DNA of 64,000 bases from CAVXZE01 sp964615365 (GCA_964615365.1 CAZTOU010000017.1:1-64000), one strand, 5' to 3'; shown: positions 8,678 through 17,188, counted from the first letter of the stretch. A program made the numbers and translations. The notes: generated by a model from the sequence alone, not told the origin.

Positions 8678-9118
8678 CTACGTCTTCTTGACCTCTTCCC
8701 ACATCGCGTGGATGCGATCCCAGGGAACGGCGGGCCGCGCCAGGCCGCGCTTCTCGAGGTAGCGCCGGGTACGCCGCCTTCCATCGCGGACGAACCTGAA
8801 GAGACCGAGCAGCCCGCCGATTCCCGCGCCAGGCACGAAGCGATACGGGCGGAATACCCATCCCTGCGCGTCCCGCTCCAGGCACCCGCGCACCATGAAG
8901 CTCTTCAGGTTCCACAGCTGCTCGTCGTGCCGGTGACAGAGCAGACTCGCCGGCCCGACCCGGATCCTCGTATCCTCCCGCAGGCCGAAACGCAGGGTCT
9001 GCATCGTGGCGTCCGTTTCCGGTACGCAGCGCACGCTGAAGGGGTAGCCCGTGTCGTCGACCGCCGTAAGAACCGCGGTCGGAAAATCGGCCAGATGTCG
9101 GACGAGATCATCCCACAT
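8678..9118 (-). CDS. Pyridoxamine-phosphate-oxidase-like flavin-binding protein
   Basis: A 146-residue protein starting MWDDLVRHLADFPTAVLTAVDDTGYP, the typical beginning of the PNPOx-like split-barrel fold, which binds FMN or F420. The FSVRCVPETD and WNLKSFMVRGCLE strands fit the barrel. The C-terminal part is a basic helix (RRRTRRYLEKRG). The start overlaps the end of the upstream PNPOx-like gene by eleven bases, so the two are translationally coupled paralogues or subunits. Substrate and cofactor cannot be read from the sequence. Confidence 0.7.
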   Translation of the reverse strand: MWDDLVRHLADFPTAVLTAVDDTGYPFSVRCVPETDATMQTLRFGLREDTRIRVGPASLLCHRHDEQLWNLKSFMVRGCLERDAQGWVFRPYRFVPGAGIGGLLGLFRFVRDGRRRTRRYLEKRGLARPAVPWDRIHAMWEEVKKT

Positions 9119-9617
9119 CGCTCGCCCTCTTCTCGTGCGGCACCCCCGTGAAGTCGCCGGAGTCCCACCAGAAGATCCGGCGGGGCGTCACGCGGATCGC
9201 CAGACGCACGTAGTACCAGTCGAAGAGGCGGCGCATCAGCCAGTTGGCGCTGTACGCTTCCGCTGCTGGCTGCCGCGGGAAGAGCAGTCGAGCCATCTCC
9301 TCGAACTCGTCCGTCCCGGTCACGAACTCGTCGGGGGCCTCGGCATCGCCCTGGACCAGTACCGCGAGCGGATCGGCGAGCCCCGCCGCGGTCGAATCCG
9401 AGAACAGCAGCGACACACGTGGATTTCGCCGGACGTTGAAGGCCTTCTCGGGGAGCCCGATCGAGGTGGTCAGCAGGAAGCGCGCCTTCTCTCGCTGATA
9501 GAGCGCGCTCACCGGCCAGGTCACCGGCGTGCCGTCCTTCGCGAAGGTGGAGAGCTCACAGGTTCGGAACTCGCGAAATGCTGCCTCTACTTCCGCGGGG
9601 AGATCGAGTGGCGCCAT
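9108..9617 (-). CDS. PNPOx-like (PPOX class) FMN/F420-binding protein
   Basis: This 169-residue protein begins MAPLDLPAEVEAAFREFRTCELSTFAKDG, the standard PPOX-class N-terminus. A split-barrel strand (RFLLTTSIGLPEKAFNVRRNPRVSLLF) binds the flavin phosphate with basic residues. The C-terminal RRIFWWDSGD strand is also typical. It is coupled to the next PNPOx-like gene by an eleven-base overlap. Its start lies 62 bases inside the end of ilvC, an unusually long same-strand overlap. Either ilvC has acquired an extended tail or one of the two boundaries is a recent change. Confidence 0.75.
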   Translation of the reverse strand: MAPLDLPAEVEAAFREFRTCELSTFAKDGTPVTWPVSALYQREKARFLLTTSIGLPEKAFNVRRNPRVSLLFSDSTAAGLADPLAVLVQGDAEAPDEFVTGTDEFEEMARLLFPRQPAAEAYSANWLMRRLFDWYYVRLAIRVTPRRIFWWDSGDFTGVPHEKRASDVG

Positions 9618-11121
9618 CGCATCCGTCCTCCTCCGATACGAAGCCGGAAGGTAGGGAATCTACCGAACTACCGACCGTCCGCAGTCCCCGACAGATGTCG
9701 AGGACCCCGTGGATGCGATGCGCCTCGAAGGCTCGGATCCTCGCGCCATCGGGGGCCGCGCCCGCATCGAGGGCAACGAAGGTCTGCTGGGTGAAGGCGT
9801 AGTCGAACAGCGGCGCCCATCTGCGGCAGCCGAGGCGAGCGGTGGTCGAGCAGTTGTCGACCATGAAGGCCACGCCCCTCGCGTGCATGTAGGGATTGAG
9901 AGAGTCCACCGCCTCGATCACGGATTCGTTCGCGATCTCGGACCAGCCGTGACCGCGCTCGCGCAGAAGATCGACCTGCGCCACCATCGCGGCGCAGTAG
10001 ACCCCGGCCGCGAGCGGGTGGAGGGGGATCTCCTCCTCGACGCGCTCGGCGCGCACCACGCGCCCCACCAGCCACATCTCCGTGACGCCGATCTCGGCCA
10101 TGGGGAATCGCGCGAGTCGCTCGCTCGCCGCGATGACGCTGCGGATCTCGTTGCCGGAGGCCACCTCGTCGTAAACCTCGGTCAGGATCTCCAGCGCGGG
10201 ACGGTAGGCGGCCGAATAGGCGCGCTGGAAGGCGGCTCTGTCCCGGTCCTCGAGGGCCCGGTACAGGCCGCGCAGCCCGCTTCTCGAGATCGTCCGGGAG
10301 ATCGGTCCGGTGATCGATTCGCAGCTACACCGGAACGCGTCGTTCGGACTTCTTCCCCGGGACCGAAGGTAGCGGTACAGGCTCTCGACGATGCCATGGA
10401 CCGCCCCCAGCAGAACGCCGCGCTCGCCGAAGAGGTCGGAGCGGAACTCCGACTCGAGTGTGGTCACGAAGGAGCAGGGAGTCCCCAGTCCGATGGACCA
10501 GGCCAGCGCGCGATCCGTGGCCCGGCCCGTCACGTCCCGCTCGACGGCGATGCTGGCGTTGATACCCCCGCCCCGGGTGCTCTGGCCCTGCTCGTAGAGG
10601 CGGCGCAGCGAGGGGCCCATGCCCTTGGGACAGACGCCGATCACGTCGACGTCGTCGGGGAACCGCTCCCCCACGCTCTCGAGATACGCCGCCAGAAAGC
10701 CGTGGGAGAGCCCCAGCGTCGTCCCCGGACGCAGCGCCTGGAAGATCGGCCGGTGGAGCGCTGCCTGGGCCGCGTCCGAGATCAGCAGCAGCACCAGATC
10801 CGACTCCCGGATCACCTCGAACATCTCGCCGCAGGTTCCGTCGCTCTCTCGGAACCCGGCCTCCCGGGCCACGGGCAGGGAGCGGGAGCCGGCGCGGAGA
10901 CCCACCTTGACGCGGATCGGGGAGCCCCGGAGCGAGTCGCGGAGATTTTTCGCCTGGGCGGGCCCCTGGGACCCCCAGCCGATCACTCCGATCTGGGCGA
11001 CGCCGGCGAGCGCCTCCGGAAGCCGGGAGAAGAGGTGGCGTCCCCCGCGCACCAGTGCTTCCCCTCCCAGCCCTGGGACGGTCTCCGGGGAGAAGATCCG
11101 ACTCTGGAGCCCCTGCTGCAC
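9556..11121 (-). CDS. ilvC: Ketol-acid reductoisomerase, class II, plant-chloroplast-like
   Basis: This enzyme converts acetolactate or acetohydroxybutyrate to the dihydroxy acid in valine, leucine and isoleucine synthesis, using NADPH and magnesium. The 521-residue length is that of class II enzymes (two C-terminal knotted domains). Recognised stretches match the spinach enzyme from memory: IGVIGWGSQGPAQA, DLVLLLISDAAQA, VCPKGMGPSLRRLY, FGERGVLLGAVHGIVE, and near the C-terminus SLNPYMHARGVAFMVDNCST. The metal ligands Asp and Glu in the GERG segment and in NESVIEAVD are present. The start is a GTG at 11121 with GGAGG nine bases upstream. ilvY is divergent, as in E. coli. The last 40 residues look unrelated to other KARIs and overlap the next gene. 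Confidence 0.92.
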   Translation of the reverse strand: MQQGLQSRIFSPETVPGLGGEALVRGGRHLFSRLPEALAGVAQIGVIGWGSQGPAQAKNLRDSLRGSPIRVKVGLRAGSRSLPVAREAGFRESDGTCGEMFEVIRESDLVLLLISDAAQAALHRPIFQALRPGTTLGLSHGFLAAYLESVGERFPDDVDVIGVCPKGMGPSLRRLYEQGQSTRGGGINASIAVERDVTGRATDRALAWSIGLGTPCSFVTTLESEFRSDLFGERGVLLGAVHGIVESLYRYLRSRGRSPNDAFRCSCESITGPISRTISRSGLRGLYRALEDRDRAAFQRAYSAAYRPALEILTEVYDEVASGNEIRSVIAASERLARFPMAEIGVTEMWLVGRVVRAERVEEEIPLHPLAAGVYCAAMVAQVDLLRERGHGWSEIANESVIEAVDSLNPYMHARGVAFMVDNCSTTARLGCRRWAPLFDYAFTQQTFVALDAGAAPDGARIRAFEAHRIHGVLDICRGLRTVGSSVDSLPSGFVSEEDGCDGATRSPRGSRGSISRVPNL

Positions 11122-11203
11122 CGGGTCTACCTCCGATCCTCTCGAGATCTCTCGGGCCGGCCGAGCGGCCCTTCTCGAGAAGCAGATAGCGTCCGAGCTG
11201 TAT

Positions 11204-11247
11204 TGCGTAAATCGAAATAAATGGGATATTGTGTTGCGGAATTTGCA
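11204..11247. promoter_or_regulatory. Candidate IlvY operator pair between ilvC and ilvY
   Basis: The ilvC-ilvY intergenic region (11122-11254) contains an AT-rich patch at 11195-11254 that stands out in GC-rich surroundings. Two similar sites start TTGCGTAAAT (11203) and TTGCGGAATT (11234), exactly 31 bases apart (about three helical turns). The second fits the LysR T-N11-A rule with a partial dyad, TGC...GCA (11235-11247). Tandem operators in the shared promoter region are known for E. coli IlvY. The exact boxes here are my reading and unproven. Confidence 0.45.
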
Positions 11248-11254
11248 GTAATCT

Positions 11255-12142
11255 ATGGACCGCGACCGGCTCCGCCAGTTCCTCGAGCTCGCCAGGGTGC
11301 TCCACTTCGGACGCGCCAGCCGCGCCTGTCACCTGAGCCCCTCCGCGCTGAGTCGCTCCATCCAGCGACTCGAGGCGGAGGTGGGACGCCCGCTCTTCGA
11401 GCGCGACAACCGCAGTGTGACGCTGACGCCAGCGGGGGTCGCGTTTCGCGGCTTCGCCACGGAGGCCCTCGCCCACTGGGAGAGGTTTCGGGATGCGCTG
11501 CACCGATCCGACGAGCCCCTCTCCGGGACGCTCTCCGTGTTCGCGTCGGTGACGGCCTGTCACAGCTTCCTGCCCCGCCATCTTAGCCGCTTCCGCGAAG
11601 CCCATCCCGGCGTCCAGATCCGCCTGGAGACGGGTCACGCATCGAGCGCTCTCGACCGCGTCGAAGAGGGCCGGGCCGACGTCAGCGTGGCGGCTCTGCC
11701 GGATCGCACGCCGCCTCACCTGCGCACCCATCTCATCACGCAGACACCGCTGGCCTTTCTAGCTCCCCGCAGCGCCTGTGAGGTGAGTCGCCAGGTGGAG
11801 CAGAGACCCATCCCCTGGGCGACGATTCCGATGGTGCTTCCGGAGTTCGGCCTGGCGCGGGAAGCCGTGGACCGCTGGTTCCGGGCCAAGAAGCTCCGAC
11901 CCCACATCTACACCGAGGTCGCCGGGCACGAGGCGATTCTGGCGCTGGTCGCGCTGGGATCCGGAGTCGGGGTCGTGCCCCGGCTGGTCGCCGACCGGAG
12001 CCCGCTGCGCTCCGAGGTCCGAATCGTCGCGGCGCGACCGCGGCTCCCCGCCTTCCGAATCGGCTTCTGCGTGCAGAGGCGCAGGCTGGAATCCCCTCTG
12101 ATCGCCGCCTTCTGGGACTCGATCGAGAGCTCCGCGGCATAG
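11255..12142 (+). CDS. ilvY: LysR-family transcriptional activator of ilvC
   Basis: A 295-residue LysR regulator starting MDRDRLRQFLELARVLHFGRAS, with an N-terminal winged helix-turn-helix (SPSALSRSIQRLEAEVGRPLFERDNR). The effector domain is close to E. coli IlvY: LSGTLSVFASVTACHSFLP, the TGHASSALDRVEEGRADVSVA stretch, and GHEAILALVALGSGVGVVPRLV. In enterobacteria IlvY senses acetolactate or acetohydroxybutyrate and activates divergent ilvC. The same divergent arrangement here, with 133 bases between starts, supports the same role. Function is inferred from both homology and synteny. Confidence 0.9.
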   Translation: MDRDRLRQFLELARVLHFGRASRACHLSPSALSRSIQRLEAEVGRPLFERDNRSVTLTPAGVAFRGFATEALAHWERFRDALHRSDEPLSGTLSVFASVTACHSFLPRHLSRFREAHPGVQIRLETGHASSALDRVEEGRADVSVAALPDRTPPHLRTHLITQTPLAFLAPRSACEVSRQVEQRPIPWATIPMVLPEFGLAREAVDRWFRAKKLRPHIYTEVAGHEAILALVALGSGVGVVPRLVADRSPLRSEVRIVAARPRLPAFRIGFCVQRRRLESPLIAAFWDSIESSAA

Positions 12143-12269
12143 GACTGGTCTCGCTGGTCCCGCAGCGGGGCACCCCTCTGATAGGCTATGTGGCGAAGCC
12201 CCTTTACCGATCACCCGTATCACGTCGGTGCATTCGCCGATCACGCCCTTGGCTCCTCGTGATTCTCCC

Positions 12270-12815
12270 ATGAGCACCCTGATCCTCTATTCCATCGGCC
12301 ACGGCAATCGCACGATGGACGAGTTCGCCCCGCTCTTGACGGCGCAGGCGATCGAGACCCTGATCGACGTCCGCGCCCAGCCGCACTCCAGTCGCCACCC
12401 GCAGTTCTCCAAGGATGCGCTGCGGCAAGCCATGGAGAAGCTCGGGATCGTGTACCACTGGGCGGGTCGCCAGCTCGGCGGCCGTCGGCCGGTCCGACCG
12501 GACTCACGGCACCCGGCCCTGGAGGAAGGGCTGCGCGGCTACGCCGATTTCATGGAGAGCGAACCCTTCGTGCGATCCGCCGCACAGCTCGTCGCCCTCG
12601 CCTCGAAGGCACCCGCGGCGATCCTCTGCGCAGAGCGCTCGCCGGAGCGATGCCACCGGAGGCTGATCGCAGACTACCTGGCGCTCTGGGGTGTGGAGGT
12701 CACCCACCTGATCGCTCCGGGCGAAACGCGCGCCCATCAGCTGAGCCCGGAAGCGCGACGCGAATCCGCCGAGCTGATCTACGACCGCCACGTCGACGCG
12801 GAGCTGGATCTGTAG
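12270..12815 (+). CDS. DUF488 family protein
   Basis: A 181-residue protein with the DUF488 hallmark N-terminus LYSIGHGNRTMDEF and the strand LIDVRAQPHSSRHPQF, followed by ILCAERSPERCHRRLIADYL, where the CxERxPxxCHR motif is characteristic. The family is widespread and its function is not established; the conserved Cys, Glu and His suggest metal or nucleic-acid binding. The ATG at 12270 is chosen because family members begin a few residues before SIGHGN. Its TAG stop shares a G with the GTG start of the next gene, so the two are coupled. Confidence 0.88.
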   Translation: MSTLILYSIGHGNRTMDEFAPLLTAQAIETLIDVRAQPHSSRHPQFSKDALRQAMEKLGIVYHWAGRQLGGRRPVRPDSRHPALEEGLRGYADFMESEPFVRSAAQLVALASKAPAAILCAERSPERCHRRLIADYLALWGVEVTHLIAPGETRAHQLSPEARRESAELIYDRHVDAELDL

Positions 12816-13333
12816 TGGCCCCGCTTCGCGTTCAGTTCGTCCACGGTCTCGAGGGAAGCCCGCAGGGCGCCAAGGCGACCCTGCTGGCACGCCACTTCGA
12901 GACTCTCACCCCGGCCATGGACACCGGCGACTTCGACGCCTGCGTGGCGGTGCAGGCCGATGCGCTCGTCGCGTTCCAGCCCGACGTTCTGGTGGGCTCC
13001 TCTTTCGGAGGCGCCGTGGCGGTGGAGCTGCTGCGACGCGGTCTCTGGCGCGGCGCGACCCTTCTGCTCGCCCATGCGGCTCTCCGTCGCGATCTGCGGG
13101 CAGAGCTCCCGCGCGACGTGCCCGTCTGGCTGGTCCACGGCCTCCGCGACGAGCAGATCGACATCGAGGACAGTCGCCGCCTCGCCGCCACCGGCTCGCC
13201 GGAGCGGGTGGTGCTCCTCGAGCTGGACGACGATCATTCGCTGCACGAGACGGTGAGAAGCGAACGGCTCGTGGAGCTGGTTCGCGAGCTCGCCGAGAGC
13301 ACATCGAGGGGGGCGGGACCACCGAGGGCGTAG
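12815..13333 (+). CDS. Small alpha/beta hydrolase (YqiA-like)
   Basis: A 172-residue alpha/beta hydrolase beginning with a GTG at 12815 that overlaps the preceding stop codon by one base. It shows an oxyanion-type start (RVQFVHGLEGSPQGAKA), a nucleophile elbow GSSFGG (serine nucleophile), an acid strand VWLVHGLRDEQID and a catalytic histidine in DDDHSLHET. This lidless architecture matches the YqiA/RBBP9-type small esterases. Because the preceding start codons in this frame lie within DUF488, the GTG is the natural start. The substrate is unknown. Confidence 0.8.
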   Translation: MAPLRVQFVHGLEGSPQGAKATLLARHFETLTPAMDTGDFDACVAVQADALVAFQPDVLVGSSFGGAVAVELLRRGLWRGATLLLAHAALRRDLRAELPRDVPVWLVHGLRDEQIDIEDSRRLAATGSPERVVLLELDDDHSLHETVRSERLVELVRELAESTSRGAGPPRA

Positions 13334-13346
13334 TACTCTCACCGCC

Positions 13347-14321
13347 ATGAAAGCGATCCACGTCACGGCCTTTGGAGGTCCGGAGGTCCTGAAGCTCGTC
13401 GAGGTCCCCGAGCCCGAGGTGGCGCCGGGCACACTCCGCCTGCGCAACCGCGCCGTCGGCATCAACTTCCACGACGCCCAGAGCCGCCGGCTCGGCACCC
13501 GCCGCGAGAGGCTCCCCTTCATTCCCGGTACCGATTTTGCGGGCGAGGTGGAGGCGGTCGGAGAGGGCGTGCGGGGCTTCGCGGAGGGGAGCCGGGTGCT
13601 GGGCGTCCACATGGCAGGCGCCTACGCGGAGAAGACCGTGGTGCCGGCGGTCCTCGCCGTGCCGATCCCGGACGAGATCAGCTACGAGCAGGCCGCTGCC
13701 TGCCCCCTGCCGGGTCTCACCTCGTGCTTCATGCTCCGCGACCACCGCGTCACCGAGGCGACCAACGTCGTCGTCTACGCCGCGGCCGGAAGCGTGGGCT
13801 GCTTCATGGGCGGCCTCCTCGCGCAGAAACGCGCGCCCTCCATCGGTCTGGTCTCGACGGATGCCAAGGCGGAGGTCGCTCGTCGGGCGGGCTATCTCCA
13901 CGTGGTCAACTACCGCCGGGAGGATCCCGTCGACCGAGTCCGACAGCTCACCGCCAGCGCGGGCGCCGATGTCGTCTACGATTCGGTGGCGGGGCCCGAA
14001 TTCGCGCGCAGCTTCGAGATGTGTCGGGCCGGGGGTACCGTCGTCCTCTTCGGCCGGGCTGCGGGAGACCCGCCGCGGGAGGCCCTGGACCGGGCCTTCC
14101 TCGGGGCGGGCCGCAACCTGGGACTGCGAACCTATTTCCTGGCTACGACCCTCTTCTCCGATCCCCAGTCCCACCGCGACGCCTACGCGACGCTCTTCAA
14201 CGGACTGGCCAGCGGCAGCCTCTACCTCCCCATCGAGGCGGTTCCCCTCGAGGCCGCCGCCGAGGCCCATGCTCGCATCGAGAGCAAGCAGACGGCGGGA
14301 AAGATCGTCCTGATCCCGTAG
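13347..14321 (+). CDS. Quinone oxidoreductase-like zinc-independent alcohol dehydrogenase (MDR family)
   Basis: This 324-residue medium-chain reductase starts MKAIHVTAFGGPEVLKLVEVPEP, as in the QOR family. GVHMAGAYAEKTVVPA and a Rossmann loop AAAGSVGCFMGG (GxxGxxxG-type, slightly altered) bind NADPH. It ends AGKIVLIP as the family does. Catalytic zinc ligands are absent, which fits QOR. It may reduce quinones or enones. It lies 13 bases after the hydrolase gene and ends five bases before the stop of the convergent dehydrogenase. Confidence 0.88.
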   Translation: MKAIHVTAFGGPEVLKLVEVPEPEVAPGTLRLRNRAVGINFHDAQSRRLGTRRERLPFIPGTDFAGEVEAVGEGVRGFAEGSRVLGVHMAGAYAEKTVVPAVLAVPIPDEISYEQAAACPLPGLTSCFMLRDHRVTEATNVVVYAAAGSVGCFMGGLLAQKRAPSIGLVSTDAKAEVARRAGYLHVVNYRREDPVDRVRQLTASAGADVVYDSVAGPEFARSFEMCRAGGTVVLFGRAAGDPPREALDRAFLGAGRNLGLRTYFLATTLFSDPQSHRDAYATLFNGLASGSLYLPIEAVPLEAAAEAHARIESKQTAGKIVLIP

Positions 14322-14325
14322 CCTG

Positions 14326-15393
14326 TCAGAGCCGGGCGGCGACTGCCTCGCAGAACTCCGTGGTGCTCGCCCTGCCTCCCTGGTCCGGCGTGAGGGTGCG
14401 CCCCTCTGCGTAGGTGTGCGTCAGGGCGGTGTCGAGGCGAAGCGCGGCGTCGGCGAAGCCGAGGTGCTCGAGCATCATCACGATCGAGAGCAGCGTGGCC
14501 GTCGGGTTGATGACGTTCTGGCCCGCGATGTCCGGCGCCGTGCCGTGCGCGGACTCGAAGTAGGCGTAATCGTCTCCGTAGCAGCCGCTCGGCGCCAGAC
14601 CCAGACCACCGACCAGCCCCGCGGCGGCGTCCGAGAGAATGTCGCCGTAGAGATTCGGCAGCAACACCACGTCGAACTCCTCGGGGGACGACACCAGGTG
14701 GTGTGCGAGATCGTCGATGATCAGACTCTGGAACTCGATCTCCGGGTAATCCCCGGCGACTCGTTCGGCGACGCTGCGAAACAGTCCGTCACTGCGCGGC
14801 AGCATGTTGTGCTTGGTCCCGCTGGTCACCCGGCCCGGCCGTCCCCGTTCCTTGCGCGCCCGGGCCAGCTCGAAGGCGAATCGAGAGACGCGCTCCGATC
14901 CGGCCTCGGTGATCACCTTGAGGCCATAGCGCCCCGGACTCATCTCGATCACCGGCCGGCGCGCGGTGGGGCTCACCAGATTCAAGGGAGCGAGCTCCTC
15001 CACGTCTCCCTCCAGGAAGAGGTAGAGATCCTCGAGATTCTCGCGAACGATGACGAAGTCGACCCCCTCCGGCCGCGCGAGGGGGCTCTTGAATCCCGAG
15101 CGGTAGCGCGAGGGCCGGACGTTCGCGTAGGTCTGCTTGCCCCAGCGGAGATAGAAGAGGGCCCCGGCACTCTTCCCGCTGGTGGCGCCGAACAGCGTCG
15201 CGTCGGAGCCGTCGATCGCCTCCTGCGCCTCCGGCGGAAACGCAGCACCGCACTCCTCGATGGCGCGCTGGCCCACCGGCGGGTAGATCCACTCGATCCC
15301 GACTCCGAGCCGATCGACGAGGTCGACGCTGGGTCGGATGGCCTCGGGCGCCGCGTCCTCTCCCTCGATCACCACGACGCGCTTCGGGCTCAT
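14326..15393 (-). CDS. Isocitrate/isopropylmalate-family decarboxylating dehydrogenase of unclear substrate
   Basis: A 355-residue beta-decarboxylating dehydrogenase. Family motifs are YANVRPSRY (substrate arginines), RENLEDLYLF, a lysine-containing TSGTKHNMLPRSDGLF, IIDDLAHHL, NLYGDILSD with the metal-binding aspartates, and the C-terminal ESAHGTAPDIAGQNVINP. LeuB normally reads RELTGG at the specificity loop, whereas isocitrate and homoisocitrate enzymes read RENTE or RECTE. RENLED here therefore argues against a standard isopropylmalate dehydrogenase. The ATG at 15393 overlaps the stop of the LeuD-like gene as ATGA, so it belongs to a three-gene aconitase-type pathway operon. Confidence 0.85.
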   Translation of the reverse strand: MSPKRVVVIEGEDAAPEAIRPSVDLVDRLGVGIEWIYPPVGQRAIEECGAAFPPEAQEAIDGSDATLFGATSGKSAGALFYLRWGKQTYANVRPSRYRSGFKSPLARPEGVDFVIVRENLEDLYLFLEGDVEELAPLNLVSPTARRPVIEMSPGRYGLKVITEAGSERVSRFAFELARARKERGRPGRVTSGTKHNMLPRSDGLFRSVAERVAGDYPEIEFQSLIIDDLAHHLVSSPEEFDVVLLPNLYGDILSDAAAGLVGGLGLAPSGCYGDDYAYFESAHGTAPDIAGQNVINPTATLLSIVMMLEHLGFADAALRLDTALTHTYAEGRTLTPDQGGRASTTEFCEAVAARL

Positions 15394-15902
15394 CCGGACG
15401 ACTTCCCAGCCGCCCTCATGCGCTCCTCGAGCATCTTGAGGAGACCGCCCTTCTCGACGATCTCGAGCATGTCGGGGGTGTAGGCCTCCCCCTCTAGCTC
15501 GATGCCCTGGGTGAGGTTCCGCACCCTCCCACTCCCGATGTCGACCTCCAGCTCGTCGCCTTCCTCGCAGGCCCCCGCGATCCCGGGGCAGACCAGATTC
15601 GGAAAGGCGATGGCGACGCAGTTCCGGAAGTAGATCCGCCCGAAGGACTCGGCGACGACCGCACCGAGGCCGAGAAGCTGGAGGTTCTCGGGCGCGTGCT
15701 CGCGACTGGAGCCGCAACCCCAGTTGCGACCGGCGACGATGAGATCCCCGGGGCTCACCTGGCCCGCGAACCCGGGCCGGACGTGCAACACCGTTGCGCG
15801 TCGCTCTTCCCAGGGATCCGACATGGTATTCCAGGGAGCCATGACGTCGGTGTCCACGTCGTCGCCGAACTTCCAGACTCGACCTCGAATCCGCGTCTGC
15901 AT
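15390..15902 (-). CDS. leuD: 3-isopropylmalate dehydratase small subunit (LeuD/HacB-like swivel domain)
   Basis: A 170-residue aconitase swivel domain beginning MQTRIRGRVWKFGDDVDTDVMAP. The hallmark loop GRNWGCGSSREHAPENL binds the substrate, and FGRIYFRNCVAIAFPNL follows. The length is that of the free small subunits of archaeal-type LeuCD or HacAB. The ATG at 15902 is preferred, with GTGAGGA eight bases upstream; an in-frame GTG at 15917 overlaps the leuC stop. The gene is coupled to the dehydrogenase downstream by ATGA. Whether the substrate is isopropylmalate, homocitrate or another tricarboxylate is open. Confidence 0.88.
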   Translation of the reverse strand: MQTRIRGRVWKFGDDVDTDVMAPWNTMSDPWEERRATVLHVRPGFAGQVSPGDLIVAGRNWGCGSSREHAPENLQLLGLGAVVAESFGRIYFRNCVAIAFPNLVCPGIAGACEEGDELEVDIGSGRVRNLTQGIELEGEAYTPDMLEIVEKGGLLKMLEERMRAAGKSSG

Positions 15903-15913
15903 CGCACAGGTCC

Positions 15914-17188
15914 TCACTGAATCGCGGTGCCGTCCCAGTACTCGCGCGCGTCGACGATGTGGCCGGCCACGGCGGCCGCGGCGACGCTGGCCGGCGAGCC
16001 CAGGTAGACCTCGGCCTCCGGGCTTCCCATTCGGCCGCGGAAGTTACGGTTCGTCGACGAGAGACAGGCCTCTCCCGGCGCCAGCAGGCCACCGTGTCCG
16101 CCCGGACAGGCGCCACAGCCGGGGGTGGTGAGGTGCGCTCCCGCCTCCAGGAGGGTCTCCGTATAGCCGGCCCGGGTCGCGTCGAGGAGGACCTGCCCGG
16201 AGGCGGGCGTCACCAGGAGGCGGGTATCCGGATGCACCTTCCGCCCCTCGAGGATCTTCGCCGCCACGGCGAGATCTTCGAGCCGCCCGTTGGTGCAGGA
16301 GCCGAGAAAAGCCTGGTGCACCCGCACCGGCCCGACCTCGGAGACCGGCTTCGCGTTGCCCGGATTGTGGGGACAGGCGATGTGGGGCTCGAGGCCTGAG
16401 ACGTCGATCTGGTGAACCGCCTCGTAGTCGGCACCGGCATCGGGTCCGAAGGGGGCGACTGGCTGATCCGTGCGTTCCCGCAGAAAGGCGCAGGTGGTCT
16501 CGTCGGCCGCGAAGAAGGCGAACTTCGCGCCGAGCTCGACACCCATGTTGGACATGGTGAGGCGGCTCGCAACGCTCATCCGCTCCGCCGCCGGGCCGGC
16601 GAACTCGATGGCGCGGTACTGGGCCACCTCGGTGCCGAAGCGACCGGCGAGATGGAGCGCCACGTCCTTGGACATGATCCCCGGCGCCGCCCCTCCTTCG
16701 AGAAGGAAGCGAATCGTCGGAGGGACTCGAAGCCAGATCTCGCCGGTGGCCAGGACGTAGGTCGCCTCGGTGATCCCCAGCCCGGTGCCCGCGGCGCCCA
16801 CCCCGCCGTAGGTGGTGGTGTGGGAGTCGGTCCCGAAGACCAGATGACCGGGAAGGATGTGCCCTTGCTCGGTGAGCACCTGATGGCAGACTCCCGCGGC
16901 TCCCAGGAAGTGCCGAATCGAGAAGCGCTCGACCATCTCCCGCGCAATCTTGTGGCCTTGCGCCATCCGCTCCGTCGGCGCCGGGAAGTAGTGATCCAGA
17001 ATCACGATTACCTTCTCCGGATCGAAGACCCGCTCGATTCCGAGCTTCGCGAGCTGCAGGGAGCAGAGCGTGAAGGCCTCGTGGGCCATCACGCGGTCGG
17101 CCGCAGCCGTGACGTACTCACCGGCACTGACGCGATCTCGACCCGACGCGCGAGCCAGCGCCTTCTCCGCCATGGTCATGGGCATCAT
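15914..17188 (-). CDS. leuC: 3-isopropylmalate dehydratase/homoaconitase large subunit
   Basis: This 424-residue aconitase-superfamily large subunit has TDSHTTTYGGVGAAGTG, the FLGSCTNGR segment with the first cluster cysteine, and TTPGCGACPGGHGG with the C-x-x-C pair; together these bind the 4Fe-4S cluster. The length matches the short LeuC2/HacA type (about 420 residues) rather than the 465-residue enterobacterial LeuC. The start at 17188 is the first of several Met codons (MMPMTMAEK); the third or fourth Met is equally possible. It heads a leuC-leuD-dehydrogenase operon with overlapping junctions. Short-type enzymes act on isopropylmalate, citramalate or homocitrate derivatives, so specificity is uncertain. 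Confidence 0.9.
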   Translation of the reverse strand: MMPMTMAEKALARASGRDRVSAGEYVTAAADRVMAHEAFTLCSLQLAKLGIERVFDPEKVIVILDHYFPAPTERMAQGHKIAREMVERFSIRHFLGAAGVCHQVLTEQGHILPGHLVFGTDSHTTTYGGVGAAGTGLGITEATYVLATGEIWLRVPPTIRFLLEGGAAPGIMSKDVALHLAGRFGTEVAQYRAIEFAGPAAERMSVASRLTMSNMGVELGAKFAFFAADETTCAFLRERTDQPVAPFGPDAGADYEAVHQIDVSGLEPHIACPHNPGNAKPVSEVGPVRVHQAFLGSCTNGRLEDLAVAAKILEGRKVHPDTRLLVTPASGQVLLDATRAGYTETLLEAGAHLTTPGCGACPGGHGGLLAPGEACLSSTNRNFRGRMGSPEAEVYLGSPASVAAAAVAGHIVDAREYWDGTAIQ

